DNA of 64,000 nucleotides from Flavobacterium aquidurense. Its GTDB lineage: Bacteria; Bacteroidota; Bacteroidia; Flavobacteriales; Flavobacteriaceae. The notes beneath the pieces are model-generated. The model had not been told where the DNA came from and made no database searches. It worked only from the letters and a program-made list of their open reading frames with translations. The stretch covers positions 186,001 through 250,000 of the forward strand of contig NZ_JRLF01000007.1 in assembly GCF_001404985.1 (NCBI RefSeq), written 5' to 3'. This document shows, one piece after another, positions 1-8,490 of this stretch. Positions within the stretch are counted from its first letter, which is position 1; each line of letters starts with the position of its first letter. The position numbers were made by a program, and so were the translations under genes.

Positions 1-11
1 ATTTTTTTTTG

Positions 12-48
12 AAAAAGAGGTTAGATGAATCTAACCTCTTTTTTTTGT
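12..48. terminator. Bidirectional rho-independent terminator
   Basis: A stem with arms AAAAAGAGGTTAGAT (12-26) and its perfect complement (29-43) around a two-base gap is followed by a T-run. It probably ends a gene lying before the window and insulates the operon that starts at 181. Confidence 0.85.
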
Positions 49-92
49 TTTATTTTATTGTTAAAAAGAATTCATAAATTAATGTTTAATTC

Positions 93-100
93 TATCTTTG
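93..100 (+). promoter_or_regulatory. Promoter of the O-acetylation operon
   Basis: TATCTTTG matches the Bacteroidota -7 element TANNTTTG. Only a weak TTC is found at the -33 spacing (71-73). Transcription would begin near 106, leaving a leader of about 75 bases before the GTG at 181. Confidence 0.55.
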
Positions 101-136
101 CGCATACTTTTTTATAAGGATTAACAGGAATTTTTA

Positions 137-181
137 ATGGAAATTTTAACGAATCCTTTCTCCAAAACTTATAATTACTAG
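137..181 (+). CDS. Possible 14-codon leader ORF
   Basis: An ATG at 137 opens a 14-codon frame (MEILTNPFSKTYNY). Its TAG stop (179-181) shares one base with the GTG start of the next gene. This TAGTG arrangement is typical of translational coupling. Whether the peptide is made cannot be judged from the sequence; it may be chance in an AT-rich leader. Confidence 0.25.
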   Translation: MEILTNPFSKTYNY

Positions 182-1665
182 TGAATACAAAATCTTATTT
201 TTTTCAGTCTTTTGCAATTGTAGCATTGGCATTCATAGCTTTCATTGGATTTAAGCAAATCTTACCGGATAAAATCTTTCCGGACAGCAAAGTAGATTCT
301 AAAAACGTACTTATAGATAGTCTGCTTTTAGAATCCGTGGCAAATGATTCTTTAGCTCAGGCTGGAGATAGTCTTTCTGAGGACGAGAAAAAGGAAGCTA
401 AGGAGAAAATAGTTTTTGATGCTTCAGAAGGAATAGAATTCCCATCTGAAACTTTCGATAACTATAAAGGCTATCAATATCTTATTTCCTTTTATGAAAA
501 ATTATATCAGCTTGAAAAAAATCCACAATCTAAAGTAAGGATCGCCTATTACGGAGATTCGATGACAGATGGAGATTTGATCGTTCAGGATGTCAGATCT
601 AATTATCAGGAACGTTTTGGTGGTAACGGCGTTGGTTTTGTATCCATAACGTCAGAGTCAGCAGCATCAAGAGGTTCTGTGAAATCAACCTATTCTAAAA
701 ACTGGAAAACATTATCGTATTTAAATATCAAAAATCCAATTAGTCCATTTGGAGTAAATGGTCATGTATTTTTTGCGAATGATAAAGCAAATACGACCTG
801 GGTTCAATACGAAGCAGGGTTAAATAAATACGCGACGACTTTAGATAATCCAACATTGTTTTACGGAAGATCGTCTAAAAAAGGAAATGTTAATTTTATC
901 ATTGGAAAAGATACACTTAGAAAAAACCTTGTCCCAAATAATTTGATCAATACCTTAAAAGTTACATCAGGAAGCATAAAAGCATTTAAAGCAAATTTTA
1001 TACATGCAGATTCAATTCCTATTTATGGCTTTAACTTTGATAATGGTATTGGAGTTCATGTTGATAATTTCTCTCAAAGAGGAAATTCAGGATTGCCAAT
1101 CTCTATGTTCAATGCAAATGTAATGCAGGGATTTAACCATAGTTTAAAATATGATTTGGTTATTTTGCATTACGGAACCAATGTTTTAAACTACGGAACC
1201 AAGAATTATTCATGGTATCAAAGAGGTATGACAAAAGCAGTAAATAAAATTAAGGAATCATTTCCGGGAGTTTCTATTTTGATTATTTCAACAGCAGATA
1301 AATCAACAAAATATGATCTGGAAATGAAAACAGATTCTGCCGTAGTTCCTTTGATGAAAGCGCAAAAAAGATATGCACTTGATACTGAATCCGGGTTTGT
1401 GAATTTATATACACTAATGGGTGGCGACGGATCAATGGTTAAATGGGTAGACGAATCTCCAGCAAAAGCCAATAAAGATTATACGCACTTTAATCAACGA
1501 GGCGCAAAAGCTATTGGTAAATTATTATACGATCAATTAAATAAAGGTTACGAGCAATATAAAGTTTTACGAGAAAATAGAGAGACTGATGTAAATAAAC
1601 GGAAAGCAGTCAGAAAAACAAATACAGATTCCGTTTCTGTAAAAAAAGATAGTGTAAATGAATAG
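181..1665 (+). CDS. SGNH-fold acyl esterase/acetyltransferase-like protein
   Basis: This 494-residue protein has an N-terminal membrane anchor or uncleaved signal (about residues 8-26), a low-complexity linker, and an SGNH/GDSL fold. Block I is GDS at 125-127, block III is GTN at 332-334, and the catalytic Asp-x-x-His is DYTH at 433-436. Residues about 150-300 form an insertion in the fold. GTG at 181 is the only usable start because TAA closes the frame at 172-174. It overlaps the next gene by 8 bp, and an MBOAT gene follows. I infer that it transfers or removes acetyl groups on an envelope glycan. The substrate cannot be read from sequence. Confidence 0.8.
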   Translation: MNTKSYFFQSFAIVALAFIAFIGFKQILPDKIFPDSKVDSKNVLIDSLLLESVANDSLAQAGDSLSEDEKKEAKEKIVFDASEGIEFPSETFDNYKGYQYLISFYEKLYQLEKNPQSKVRIAYYGDSMTDGDLIVQDVRSNYQERFGGNGVGFVSITSESAASRGSVKSTYSKNWKTLSYLNIKNPISPFGVNGHVFFANDKANTTWVQYEAGLNKYATTLDNPTLFYGRSSKKGNVNFIIGKDTLRKNLVPNNLINTLKVTSGSIKAFKANFIHADSIPIYGFNFDNGIGVHVDNFSQRGNSGLPISMFNANVMQGFNHSLKYDLVILHYGTNVLNYGTKNYSWYQRGMTKAVNKIKESFPGVSILIISTADKSTKYDLEMKTDSAVVPLMKAQKRYALDTESGFVNLYTLMGGDGSMVKWVDESPAKANKDYTHFNQRGAKAIGKLLYDQLNKGYEQYKVLRENRETDVNKRKAVRKTNTDSVSVKKDSVNE

Positions 1666-3079
1666 ACTTATTATTTTCTTTTGTTGTCTTTTTTTCTCCA
1701 CAAATGACAAAACGCAAAAGACAGATTCACCTCCAATAAAAAAAAATATGATTCATAAAGTCGATACAGCAGCGGTTGATTCTTTTTCTGAGGATAGAAT
1801 CTATAATGCGGAAGTCTTAGAAAGTATTTTCAAAAAATTAAAGGAGACTGAAAACTACAAAAATCAGAGAATAAGTATTGTGCACATTGGAGACTCTCAT
1901 ATTCAGGGTGATTTGATGACAAATGATATTAGAAAGAATCTGCAGCAAAAATTTGGAAATGCCGGTAGAGGATTTGTTTTTCCGTATCAGCTGGCTAAAA
2001 CAAATGGTTCATATAACGAACGCTTTTATTCGAATAGGATTTGGGAAAATTATCGAAATATCCATCCATTCAAAAGTCGTCCGGTTGGTTTGAGCGGAAT
2101 AGCACTCTGGAGAGATAATGGCGGTTTTGCAGTAGAATTAAATATAAAAGATGCGGCCTATAAATTTAATTCTATTCATATTATTACCCCTCAAAACCAG
2201 AATATGTTTGATTTGGCAACATCATCCCAAACAAAAACAATTCAATCTACAGAACGAAAAGTAATAACGCATAAAATAAAAAAAGGAGAAGCCATTTCGA
2301 CAATTGCTGATAAATATAATATTTCAATAGCCGAGATTAAAAGAGAAAATCATCTTAAGTCAAATAATATTCGTGCGGGCAGAACCCTTAAAATTTTAAC
2401 GAATGAAACAAAGCCGAAGAATATTACAAGTTCAGAGTTTGTTACTTTAGATCTTGAATCAGATTCCTTTACTCATTCATATCATTCAGATAAACTGTTA
2501 GATAAAATTTACCTGATCCCAAATAAAAATGCAGATAAATACGAACTTAACGGATTGGTTTTAGAGAAAGATGCACCCGGAATAATATATAGTGGAATAG
2601 GAGTTAACGGAGCTAAATTTTCAGATTATAATAAGTATCCATTATTCTTTCAGCAATTAAAAGCCTTGCATCCGGATTTGTTGGTTTTTTCTTTAGGAAC
2701 AAATGAAAGTTATGATCACATGGAAGCTGCTGCTTATATAAAGGAATTAAGAGAGTTTATAAAAAATATAAAAGATCAAAACAGTACTGTTTCGATAGTA
2801 GTTATGACACCGCCTCCTTCTTTACTTAAAGCAAGAAAACCTAATATATATATTCGCGATTATGCAAAAAGTATTCTTGAAATCGCAAAAACGGATGGTT
2901 TTGCAGTTTGGGACCTATATGACGAATTAGGAGGAATGGATGGGATTAAAAATTTAAAATCCGCAGGATTAATTGGTCCTGATTGGGTTCATTATTCTAA
3001 AAAAGGATACGAGAAACAAGGAAATTTGTTTACAGAGGCGTTTTTAAAAGCATACGATAATTTTAAATTAAAAAATTAA
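1658..3079 (+). CDS. SGNH-fold protein with an inserted LysM domain
   Basis: This 473-residue paralogue of the upstream gene has a short N-terminal hydrophobic signal, block I GDSH at 78-81, block III GTNE at 347-350 and catalytic DWVH at 442-445. A LysM repeat (about 202-247, HKIKKGEAISTIADKYNIS onwards) sits inside the region between blocks I and III rather than at an end. LysM binds GlcNAc-containing glycans, normally peptidoglycan. With the downstream MBOAT gene this resembles a PatA/PatB-type peptidoglycan O-acetylation pair, which is an inference. All catalytic positions are present, so it is probably active. The ATG overlaps the previous stop. Confidence 0.8.
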   Translation: MNRLIIFFCCLFFSTNDKTQKTDSPPIKKNMIHKVDTAAVDSFSEDRIYNAEVLESIFKKLKETENYKNQRISIVHIGDSHIQGDLMTNDIRKNLQQKFGNAGRGFVFPYQLAKTNGSYNERFYSNRIWENYRNIHPFKSRPVGLSGIALWRDNGGFAVELNIKDAAYKFNSIHIITPQNQNMFDLATSSQTKTIQSTERKVITHKIKKGEAISTIADKYNISIAEIKRENHLKSNNIRAGRTLKILTNETKPKNITSSEFVTLDLESDSFTHSYHSDKLLDKIYLIPNKNADKYELNGLVLEKDAPGIIYSGIGVNGAKFSDYNKYPLFFQQLKALHPDLLVFSLGTNESYDHMEAAAYIKELREFIKNIKDQNSTVSIVVMTPPPSLLKARKPNIYIRDYAKSILEIAKTDGFAVWDLYDELGGMDGIKNLKSAGLIGPDWVHYSKKGYEKQGNLFTEAFLKAYDNFKLKN

Positions 3080-3080
3080 G

Positions 3081-4766
3081 TTGATTACAACAGATAGCAT
3101 AAATAATTGGTTTGTTCAAAATTTTGGTACAGTTACTCTAGAACAGGCTAAAAGTTGGTTTATATATAATCCTGAAGAAAAATTACTATTTAATACAGGT
3201 TTATTCTTAGGATTGTTTCTCGTGTTTTATTTTGTGTATGCTTTCCTGCGCAAAACATTTTATTTGAGATTAACATACGTTATTCTCTTCTCGCTTTTCT
3301 TTTATTATAAGTCAAGCGGAATTTACTTTTTACTACTATTGCTTTCCTCAGTTGTAGATTATGGTTTAAGCCAGATAATTTATAAGGAAGCAAAAGACAG
3401 TAGAAAGAAAATTTATCTAGTTATAAGTGTGATCCTGAATTTAGGGTTACTGGGCTATTTCAAGTACATGAACTTCATGATTGTTACTTACAATGATATG
3501 TTTCAGGGTAATTTCCAACTTCATGATATTTTTCTTCCTGTGGGAATTTCGTTTTATACTTTTCAGTCGATGAGTTATATTATCGAGATTTATCGTGAAG
3601 AGATTAAGCCAACAAAAAATTATATTGAATATTTATTTTTCGTTTCGTTTTTCCCGCAATTAGTTGCCGGGCCAATTGTTAGGGCAAAAGATTTCTTGCC
3701 TCAGATTTACCAAAAGTTAAACCTCACGAAACAAGATGTAAACAATGCTTTGTTTCTGATCATTGGCGGATTAATTAAGAAAACTGTAATATCCAATTAT
3801 ATCTCGATAAACTTCGTTGACCGTGTTTTTGATACACCAATGAACTATACATCGTTCGAAAACCTGATGGCATCTTATGGGTACGCCATTCAAATTTATT
3901 GCGACTTTTCAGGATATTCAGATATGGCAATTGGTATTGCTTTGTTGCTTGGATTTAAATTGCCAGCCAACTTTAGAACGCCATATAAATCAACATCAAT
4001 CACGGATTTCTGGAGAAGATGGCATATTTCGCTGTCGACCTGGTTAAAAGATTTCTTATATATATCTATTGGAGGAAACAGAGAAGGAACATTTGCAGGA
4101 TTTTTATTCCCGAGTTTATTTTTCTTCGGGTTATTACTTTGGGGAATTTCCAATATAAACGAGAGTTTTATTCCGTTGAGTATCGCAATAGGATCAATAG
4201 CATTATTTTGCCTGACATTTTTGCTTTCAAAAAAGAAAAACCAAACCCTGGTAACCAACTTCAATTTATTTACCACAATGCTTTTAGGAGGATTATGGCA
4301 TGGAGCCGGAGCACAATTTATTGTTTGGGGAGCTTTACACGGATTAGCATTGGCGGTTCATAAAATGTTTATGGAATTTTTTCCTTCTAAAAAAGAAGGC
4401 AAAGGTTCAAATTTCTTATGGACGCTTTTTTCAATCATAATAACATTCCACTTTGTGGTTTTCTGCTGGATCTTTTTCCGTGCCAGAGATTTTGAAACAG
4501 CTTTACAGGTCATCAACAATATTGGTCAGTTAACATTCGAACCAGAACATTGGCAAGCAATTATATTAGGATATAAAAATGTATTTTTATTAATGCTTTT
4601 CGGATATGTTTGGCATTTCTTACCAGAAGTTTTTACCTCAAAAATGAAATTTGTTTTCGATAAAACACCTTTAATAGGAAAAGCAATTATCCTGGGATTT
4701 GTATATTGGATTGTTTATGCAACAGCCGTTGCCGGTTCACAACCGTTTATTTATTTCCAATTTTAA
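3081..4766 (+). CDS. MBOAT family O-acyltransferase (AlgI/PatA-like)
   Basis: This 561-residue polytopic membrane protein has the MBOAT signature LWHGAGAQFIVWGALHG, with the family histidines at residues 407 and 420. Such proteins move acetyl groups across the inner membrane for transfer to periplasmic polysaccharide by SGNH partners. Here the two partners lie directly upstream in the same operon. Only one base separates it from the previous stop. TTG at 3081 is the best start: the frame closes at 3069-3071 and no ATG lies nearby. The operon ends at a clear terminator. Function is confident at family level; substrate is unknown. Confidence 0.88.
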   Translation: MITTDSINNWFVQNFGTVTLEQAKSWFIYNPEEKLLFNTGLFLGLFLVFYFVYAFLRKTFYLRLTYVILFSLFFYYKSSGIYFLLLLLSSVVDYGLSQIIYKEAKDSRKKIYLVISVILNLGLLGYFKYMNFMIVTYNDMFQGNFQLHDIFLPVGISFYTFQSMSYIIEIYREEIKPTKNYIEYLFFVSFFPQLVAGPIVRAKDFLPQIYQKLNLTKQDVNNALFLIIGGLIKKTVISNYISINFVDRVFDTPMNYTSFENLMASYGYAIQIYCDFSGYSDMAIGIALLLGFKLPANFRTPYKSTSITDFWRRWHISLSTWLKDFLYISIGGNREGTFAGFLFPSLFFFGLLLWGISNINESFIPLSIAIGSIALFCLTFLLSKKKNQTLVTNFNLFTTMLLGGLWHGAGAQFIVWGALHGLALAVHKMFMEFFPSKKEGKGSNFLWTLFSIIITFHFVVFCWIFFRARDFETALQVINNIGQLTFEPEHWQAIILGYKNVFLLMLFGYVWHFLPEVFTSKMKFVFDKTPLIGKAIILGFVYWIVYATAVAGSQPFIYFQF

Positions 4767-4788
4767 AAAGAAGGTTCATAGCAACAAA

Positions 4789-4818
4789 GGCGCAAAGGTT
4801 TTTCTTTTGCGCTTTTTT
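4789..4818 (+). terminator. Terminator of the O-acetylation operon
   Basis: GCGCAAA (4790-4796) pairs with TTTGCGC (4806-4812) and is followed by a T-run. Confidence 0.75.
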
Positions 4819-4824
4819 ATTTCT

Positions 4825-4901
4825 CGCAGATTTTACAGATTTAAGCAGATTAATGCAGTAATTTTTAAAATATAAATCTGCAATAATTTGCAAAATCTGC
4901 G
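4825..4901. repeat. Intergenic inverted repeat, CGCAGATTTT type
   Basis: CGCAGATTTT (4825-4834) and AAAATCTGCG (4892-4901) flank an AT-rich core with internal AGATTTAAGCAGATTAA-like pieces. It belongs to the same loose family as 15950-16051, 32833-32882 and 59073-59167. A short CTTTGTGTCTTCGTGGCAAA stretch follows at about 4921-4940. Confidence 0.55.
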
Positions 4902-4958
4902 TGAAACAGAAACTTTACGTCTTTGTGTCTTCGTGGCAAAATTGCGCTTAAATAAAAA

Positions 4959-4989
4959 TTGCCTGAAATATCTAATTAGATTATCTTTG
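4959..4989 (+). promoter_or_regulatory. ffh promoter
   Basis: TTG (4959-4961), 20 bases, then TATCTTTG (4982-4989): a full Bacteroidota -33/-7 promoter about 22 bases before the ffh ATG. Confidence 0.75.
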
Positions 4990-5011
4990 CACTTCAAATA
5001 AAGAAAAAATT

Positions 5012-6364
5012 ATGTTTGATAATTTAAGTGATAAGTTAGATAAAGCCTTCCATATATTAAAAGGGCACGGTAAAATTACAGAAGTAAACGTTGCCGAAAC
5101 CTTAAAAGAAGTTCGTCGTGCCTTACTTGATGCCGATGTTAACTTTAAAATTGCTAAAGATTTTACTGCCAAAGTAAAAGAAAAAGCGATTGGTCAGGAC
5201 GTTTTAACAACACTTCAACCAGGACAATTATTGGTGAAGTTAGTAAAAGACGAACTAACAGAATTAATGGGTGGTGATGTTGCAGGAATCAATCTTTCCG
5301 GAACACCTAGTGTTATTTTAATGTCAGGACTTCAGGGTTCTGGTAAAACAACATTCTCAGGTAAACTTGCCAACTTTTTAAAAACTAAGAAAAACAAAAA
5401 AACACTTCTTGTAGCGTGTGATATCTACCGTCCTGCGGCGATCAATCAGTTGCACGTTGTTGGAGATCAAATAGGTGTTGAGGTTTACTCAGAGCCAGAA
5501 AATAAAAATCCTGTAGAGATTGCTCAAAACGCAATCAAACATGCAAAAGCAAACGGTTTCAATGTAGTTATTGTCGATACCGCCGGACGTCTTGCTGTAG
5601 ATCAGGAAATGATGGATGAAATTGCTCGTGTTCATAAAGCAATTCAGCCACAAGAAACTTTGTTTGTTGTAGATGCAATGACAGGACAAGATGCTGTAAA
5701 TACAGCAAAAGCGTTCAACGATATCTTAAACTTCGACGGAGTTATCTTAACTAAATTAGATGGAGATACACGTGGTGGAGCTGCGATTTCGATTAAATCG
5801 GTTGTAAACAAACCAATCAAATTTGTAGGTACAGGCGAAAAGATGGAAGCAATTGATGTTTTCTATCCGGATCGTATGGCTGAGCGTATCTTAGGTATGG
5901 GAGACGTTGTATCTCTTGTAGAAAGAGCGCAAGAACAATTTGACGAAGAAGAAGCAAGAAAACTTCAAAAGAAAATCGCTAAAAACGAATTTGGTTTTGA
6001 TGATTTCTTAACTCAAATTCAACAAGTAAAGAAAATGGGTAATATGAAAGACCTGGTTGGAATGATACCAGGAGCTTCAAAAGCCATGAAAGATGTAGAA
6101 ATAGAAGATGATGCTTTTAAACATATAGAAGCAATCATTCACTCGATGACGCCAATCGAAAGAAGCAAACCTGCCATAATCGACGTAAAAAGGAAAGCCA
6201 GAATCGCTAAAGGTTCCGGAACCAAAGTCGAGCAAGTAAATCAGTTAATGAAGCAATTCGACCAAATGAGCAAAATGATGAAGATGATGCAAGGTCCGGG
6301 CGGAAAAAACCTGATGAAAATGATGGGAGGCATGAAAGGAATGCCAGGCGGAATGCCGAGATAA
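5012..6364 (+). CDS. ffh: Signal recognition particle protein Ffh (SRP54)
   Basis: This 450-residue GTPase binds signal sequences on ribosomes and delivers them to FtsY and the translocon. The N domain (about 1-85) is followed by the G domain with P-loop GLQGSGKTTFSGKLA near residue 110, then DTAGRLA and TKLDGDTRGG. The Met-rich M domain ends in clustered MKMM and GGM motifs that bind 4.5S RNA and signal peptides. Length is normal. It has its own promoter and stands alone between the acetylation operon and folD. Confidence 0.98.
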   Translation: MFDNLSDKLDKAFHILKGHGKITEVNVAETLKEVRRALLDADVNFKIAKDFTAKVKEKAIGQDVLTTLQPGQLLVKLVKDELTELMGGDVAGINLSGTPSVILMSGLQGSGKTTFSGKLANFLKTKKNKKTLLVACDIYRPAAINQLHVVGDQIGVEVYSEPENKNPVEIAQNAIKHAKANGFNVVIVDTAGRLAVDQEMMDEIARVHKAIQPQETLFVVDAMTGQDAVNTAKAFNDILNFDGVILTKLDGDTRGGAAISIKSVVNKPIKFVGTGEKMEAIDVFYPDRMAERILGMGDVVSLVERAQEQFDEEEARKLQKKIAKNEFGFDDFLTQIQQVKKMGNMKDLVGMIPGASKAMKDVEIEDDAFKHIEAIIHSMTPIERSKPAIIDVKRKARIAKGSGTKVEQVNQLMKQFDQMSKMMKMMQGPGGKNLMKMMGGMKGMPGGMPR

Positions 6365-6378
6365 AGAAAAATATGTTT

Positions 6379-6430
6379 AAGGTTTAGAGTTTCAAGTTGC
6401 TTGGAATTTTAGACCTTAAATTTTTTAACT
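6379..6430. repeat. Degenerate TTTAGA/TTTAAG-rich intergenic stretch
   Basis: Loose direct repetition of TTTAAGGTTTAGAG and TTTTAGACCTTAAA. Similar text occurs at 12391-12436, 14791-14836 and 36937-36975. No gene or hairpin is evident. Confidence 0.35.
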
Positions 6431-6493
6431 ATATTAATAATAGAGAAGCAGTTAACTTCTCACTTTTAACTCAAAACATTTAACTTACAAGAA

Positions 6494-7378
6494 ATGCAAC
6501 TACTAGACGGTAAAAAAACAGCTGAAGACATTAAAAACGAAATCGCAGCCGAAGTTCAATCGATAAAAGATGCCGGAGGAAAAGTACCTCATTTGGCAGC
6601 CGTAATCGTTGGTACAAACGGGGCAAGTTTAACTTACGTAGGGAGTAAAGTAAAATCTTGCCAGCAAATAGGCTTTGATTCAACTTTAGTAAGTTTACCG
6701 GAAGATATTACTGAAGAAGATTTACTGGCAAAAATCAAAGAACTAAACGAAGATGACGATCTTGACGGATATATCGTTCAGTTGCCATTGCCAAAACATA
6801 TCGACGAGCAAAAAATCTTATTAGCAATCGATCCTGATAAAGATGTTGACGGTTTTCACCCAACAAACTTTGGAAGAATGGCATTAGAAATGGAAAGTTT
6901 TATTCCTGCAACACCATTTGGAATTATGGAATTGTTAGAGCGTTACAACGTAGAAACTTCTGGAAAACATACTGTAGTAATTGGAAGAAGTCATATCGTA
7001 GGTCGCCCGATGAGTATCTTAATGAGCCGTAAAGGAAATCCCGGAGATTCAACAGTAACTTTAACCCACAGCCGAACTAAAAACTTAGCTGAATTCACTA
7101 AAAATGCCGATATCATCATCACAGCTTTAGGAGTTCCTGAATTCTTAAAAGCAGATATGGTAAAAGACGGAGTTGTAATCGTAGATGTTGGAATTACTCG
7201 TGTAGAAGATGCATCAAACCCAAAAGGATACGTTATCAAAGGTGACGTAGATTTTGACGGTGTAAGCAAAAAATCATCTTTCATTACGCCAGTTCCTGGT
7301 GGAGTAGGGCCAATGACAATTGCGATGTTGCTTAAAAATACCCTTTTAGCAAGAAAAATGAGAAGCGCGAAAAAATAA
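6494..7378 (+). CDS. folD: Bifunctional methylene-THF dehydrogenase/cyclohydrolase FolD
   Basis: This 294-residue cytosolic enzyme interconverts 5,10-methylene-, methenyl- and 10-formyl-tetrahydrofolate for purine and formyl-Met synthesis. Visible motifs are the YVGSKVKSC segment with the catalytic lysine, DVDGFHP, the nucleotide-binding [10 protein letters not shown], and the C-terminal PGGVGPMT. Length is normal. It is single and ends at a strong terminator. Confidence 0.98.
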   Translation: MQLLDGKKTAEDIKNEIAAEVQSIKDAGGKVPHLAAVIVGTNGASLTYVGSKVKSCQQIGFDSTLVSLPEDITEEDLLAKIKELNEDDDLDGYIVQLPLPKHIDEQKILLAIDPDKDVDGFHPTNFGRMALEMESFIPATPFGIMELLERYNVETSGKHTVVIGRSHIVGRPMSILMSRKGNPGDSTVTLTHSRTKNLAEFTKNADIIITALGVPEFLKADMVKDGVVIVDVGITRVEDASNPKGYVIKGDVDFDGVSKKSSFITPVPGGVGPMTIAMLLKNTLLARKMRSAKK

Positions 7379-7399
7379 TTTTTGCAATCAAATCATAAA

Positions 7400-7432
7400 C
7401 AAAGCCTATTCAATTGAGTAGGCTTTGTTGTT
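7400..7432 (+). terminator. folD terminator
   Basis: CAAAGCCTA (7400-7408) pairs with TAGGCTTTG (7419-7427), followed by a T-rich tract. Confidence 0.85.
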
Positions 7433-7443
7433 TTATATACTTT

Positions 7444-7590
7444 GGGCGTGACCGTATTTACAAAAGGCACCATTTAACATTCCGCTTATGCGCGGCTTTT
7501 GCAAATACGGTCGGGCTATCCGCGCTACTTCGGTAGCCAGTTCCTATCCCTCACGCAACTTTGCGTAATGCAGCAGTTCCAGCGGGACGA
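7444..7590. repeat. Structured GGGCTATCCGC-type intergenic element
   Basis: This element is GC-richer than its surroundings. The outer pairing is GCGTGA (7446-7451) with TCACGC (7551-7556). An inner 17-bp stem, GACCGTATTTACAAAAG (7450-7466) with 7496-7512, has one mismatch. A GCTAC-TTCG-GTAGC hairpin lies at 7524-7537. GGGCTATCCGC and TCCCTCACGC read like segments of an intergenic repeat I recall from Bacteroidota genomes. Together with the mini-hairpins that follow, it fills the 488-base gap between folD and the next gene. Confidence 0.55.
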
Positions 7591-7620
7591 TATTTTTATA
7601 GAAATATATGATTTATGTTT

Positions 7621-7755
7621 TGTAGAGCCCCATCGGGGTGACATATAAAAATATACAATATTTAATTTCCAGAAATAAACTCCGCTAGGAGTTACAGTTT
7701 GGTAGAAAAAGCATTAAAAACCCATATAATATCCCGTAGGGATTACACATTTTTA
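7621..7755. repeat. Three G/C mini-hairpins with a common 3' flank
   Basis: Hairpins CCCC-ATC-GGGG (7628-7638), AACTCC-GCTA-GGAGTT (7678-7693) and ATCCC-GTA-GGGAT (7731-7743) are each followed by a GTGACA or TTACA sequence. The stems differ but the layout is the same, as in a small REP-like family. An open frame running through them (TTG at 7699) is spurious. Confidence 0.5.
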
Positions 7756-7817
7756 GATAATACAGATATATTTAAACGCATCAAAAAAAAGCATCACAAA
7801 AAAATCAAGATTAATAC

Positions 7818-7862
7818 TTGTCAATTCAAAATAAAATATAACTTTGCAGTACAAAGTACTTT
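7818..7862 (+). promoter_or_regulatory. Promoter with candidate operator for the winged-helix regulator
   Basis: TTG (7818-7820), 18 bases, then TAACTTTG (7839-7846). Overlapping the -7 element is ACTTTG-N5-CAAAGTACTTT (7841-7862). The same pattern recurs at 8805-8826 after the regulator gene. Confidence 0.65.
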
Positions 7863-7866
7863 ATTT

Positions 7867-8481
7867 ATGAATCAGAAGCACCAAGAAGATTTAGCACACA
7901 TTCGTTCCATGATGGAGCGCTCTTCAAGATTTATATCCTTAAGCGGGCTCTCAGGAGTTTTCGCGGGCTTATCGGCTTTAATTGGCGGATTGTACGTTTA
8001 TCAATTGTTCAAAGTAAACGGGATCGAATATTTTACTGACCAGCATATATTGTTGACAAGTAACTTAGTTTCAGAATTATTCTGGGTTGGAGTTGCAATT
8101 TTAGTTTGCGCTTTTGCTTTTGGCATATTTTTTACAATCAGAAAAAGCAAAAAATACGATCTCCCAATCTGGACATCGGCCACAAAAAATATGCTTTTCA
8201 ATTTAGCCGTTCCTCTTTTGGCAGGAGGCCTATTTTGTCTGGCACTTATATACCACGAAATTTATGGTTTAGTCGCTCCGGCTACTTTAATTTTCTACGG
8301 TTTAGCACTTGTGAATGCTGAGAAATATACATTTTCAGATGTTAAGTACTTAGGGTTCTGTGAGTTATTTTTAGGATTTATTTCCCTTTTTTATATTGGA
8401 TATGGTTTAGTTTTTTGGATCGTAGGATTTGGTATTCTGCATATCTTGTACGGATTAATAATGTTCAAAAAATACAAATAA
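7867..8481 (+). CDS. Small four-helix membrane protein, function unknown
   Basis: This 204-residue protein has about 25 polar residues, then four hydrophobic stretches in two pairs and a short basic tail (MFKKYK). The ATG at 7867 is chosen because the 56 codons upstream in the same frame come from the intergenic repeats and the promoter itself. A winged-helix regulator begins 9 bases after the stop, so the two are probably co-transcribed. I recognise no catalytic motif. Similar membrane proteins often pair with such regulators in Bacteroidota, but the function is unknown. Confidence 0.75.
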   Translation: MNQKHQEDLAHIRSMMERSSRFISLSGLSGVFAGLSALIGGLYVYQLFKVNGIEYFTDQHILLTSNLVSELFWVGVAILVCAFAFGIFFTIRKSKKYDLPIWTSATKNMLFNLAVPLLAGGLFCLALIYHEIYGLVAPATLIFYGLALVNAEKYTFSDVKYLGFCELFLGFISLFYIGYGLVFWIVGFGILHILYGLIMFKKYK

Positions 8482-8490
8482 ATCCATACA

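Noticed and set aside
3896..4363. Overlapping ORFs on both strands inside the MBOAT gene
   Set aside because: They are shadow frames with no family features, overlapped by a well-conserved membrane protein gene.
7699..7866. N-terminal extension (56 codons) of the small membrane protein gene from a TTG start
   Set aside because: The codons are read from palindromic repeats and include the promoter and operator; the ATG at 7867 follows the -7 element properly.
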